37,375 nucleotides of DNA from an uncultured Collinsella sp. (GTDB taxonomy: Bacteria > Actinomycetota > Coriobacteriia > Coriobacteriales > Coriobacteriaceae): NCBI GenBank assembly GCA_905209455.1, contig CAJLTA010000021.1, forward strand, positions 1-37,375, in the 5' to 3' direction. This document shows positions 37,259-37,375 of the stretch, piece after piece. Position 1 is the stretch's first letter, and every line of letters starts with the position of its first letter. The position numbers and the translations under genes were made by a program. The notes below the pieces were generated by a model. That model ran no database searches and was not told where the DNA came from. It worked only from the letters and a program-made list of their open reading frames with translations.

Positions 37259-37375
37259 GTTGACCTCGCACGGGGTCGAACCCGTCGGGGCGCGGAGCTG
37301 AGGAAATGCGTAAGCATTTGCGGCTTATAGGACAAAATGTGTGTCCACGTTGGGGACATCGGCGCAGGTCGATGA
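37259..37375. other. Window end: short palindromes, tRNA T-arm-like fragment, no gene
   Basis: Read on the minus strand, about 37269-37286 gives ACGGGTTCGACCCCGT, which resembles a tRNA T-arm but has a six-base loop and no rest of a tRNA. AAATGCGTAAGCATTT (37304-37319) is a perfect hairpin. No open reading frame can be supported before the window ends. It may be the edge of a repeat or of an element next to the tRNA cluster. Confidence 0.35.

Noticed and set aside
37259..37375. Additional tRNA on the minus strand at the window end
   Set aside because: Only a T-arm-like fragment with a six-base loop is present, with no acceptor, D-arm or anticodon arm.

Overview
The window looks like chromosome of a high-GC Gram-positive gut actinobacterium of the class Coriobacteriia, most probably Collinsella. 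I infer this from the roughly 60% GC coding sequence, a Rho factor with a very long actinobacterial-type N-terminal extension, a CarD-type regulator, and many small intergenic palindromes (the CCACCACAAAGG/CCTTTGTGGTGG family) of a kind I associate with Collinsella. I could not run a database search. Almost everything is core or housekeeping gene content. There is no phage, CRISPR array, insertion sequence or obvious island. The unexplained structure is between the genes.

Layout. Bases 1-5.2 kb are all on the minus strand: an M20 peptidase cut by the window edge, the serine-biosynthesis pair serC-serA, and a CPA1 cation/proton antiporter. Next come a plus-strand PPP-type phosphatase, a minus-strand polysaccharide flippase, a plus-strand lactate permease and plus-strand ATP-type PEP carboxykinase. 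From 12 to 15 kb there is a plus-strand run: a B3/B4-domain protein behind a structured leader, a MarR regulator, a DegV fatty-acid-binding protein and a single-domain MGMT-like protein. The minus strand then carries wecA/tagO-like and trpS, flanked by two candidate structured RNAs. From 18 to 26 kb are a radical SAM protein, tRNA-Ala, a small membrane protein, pncB, proB and proA (separated by an opposite-strand proline-iminopeptidase-like hydrolase), an HD protein and a CarD regulator. From 27 to 34.5 kb are argS, rho, an unknown two-TM acidic protein and VanZ, all on the plus strand. The window ends with minus-strand ROK sugar kinase and class I aminotransferase genes, then a plus-strand tRNA-His/tRNA-Lys/tRNA-Lys cluster.

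How the genes fit together. Amino-acid metabolism is over-represented: serA/serC, proA/proB with a proline-releasing peptidase, a transaminase, two aminoacyl-tRNA synthetases and an M20 amidohydrolase. Central carbon and energy genes are lactate uptake, PEP carboxykinase and a fructokinase-like ROK protein. Envelope genes are the flippase, the WecA/TagO initiator and VanZ.

Most interesting signals. (1) Two large hairpin elements (6472-6594 and 29316-29466) have unrelated stems but share a 13-base core and a second box in the loop. (2) Six copies of a terminator-like palindrome carry an asymmetric loop that occurs in both orientations. (3) A modular repeat is built from GGGAC-containing palindromes. 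(4) There are candidate non-coding RNAs at 17945-18097 (minus) and 14957-15186 (plus). (5) A promoter is embedded in a repeat terminator and drives a switch-like leader ahead of the B3/B4 gene. (6) Several clean palindromic operator candidates lie in promoters.
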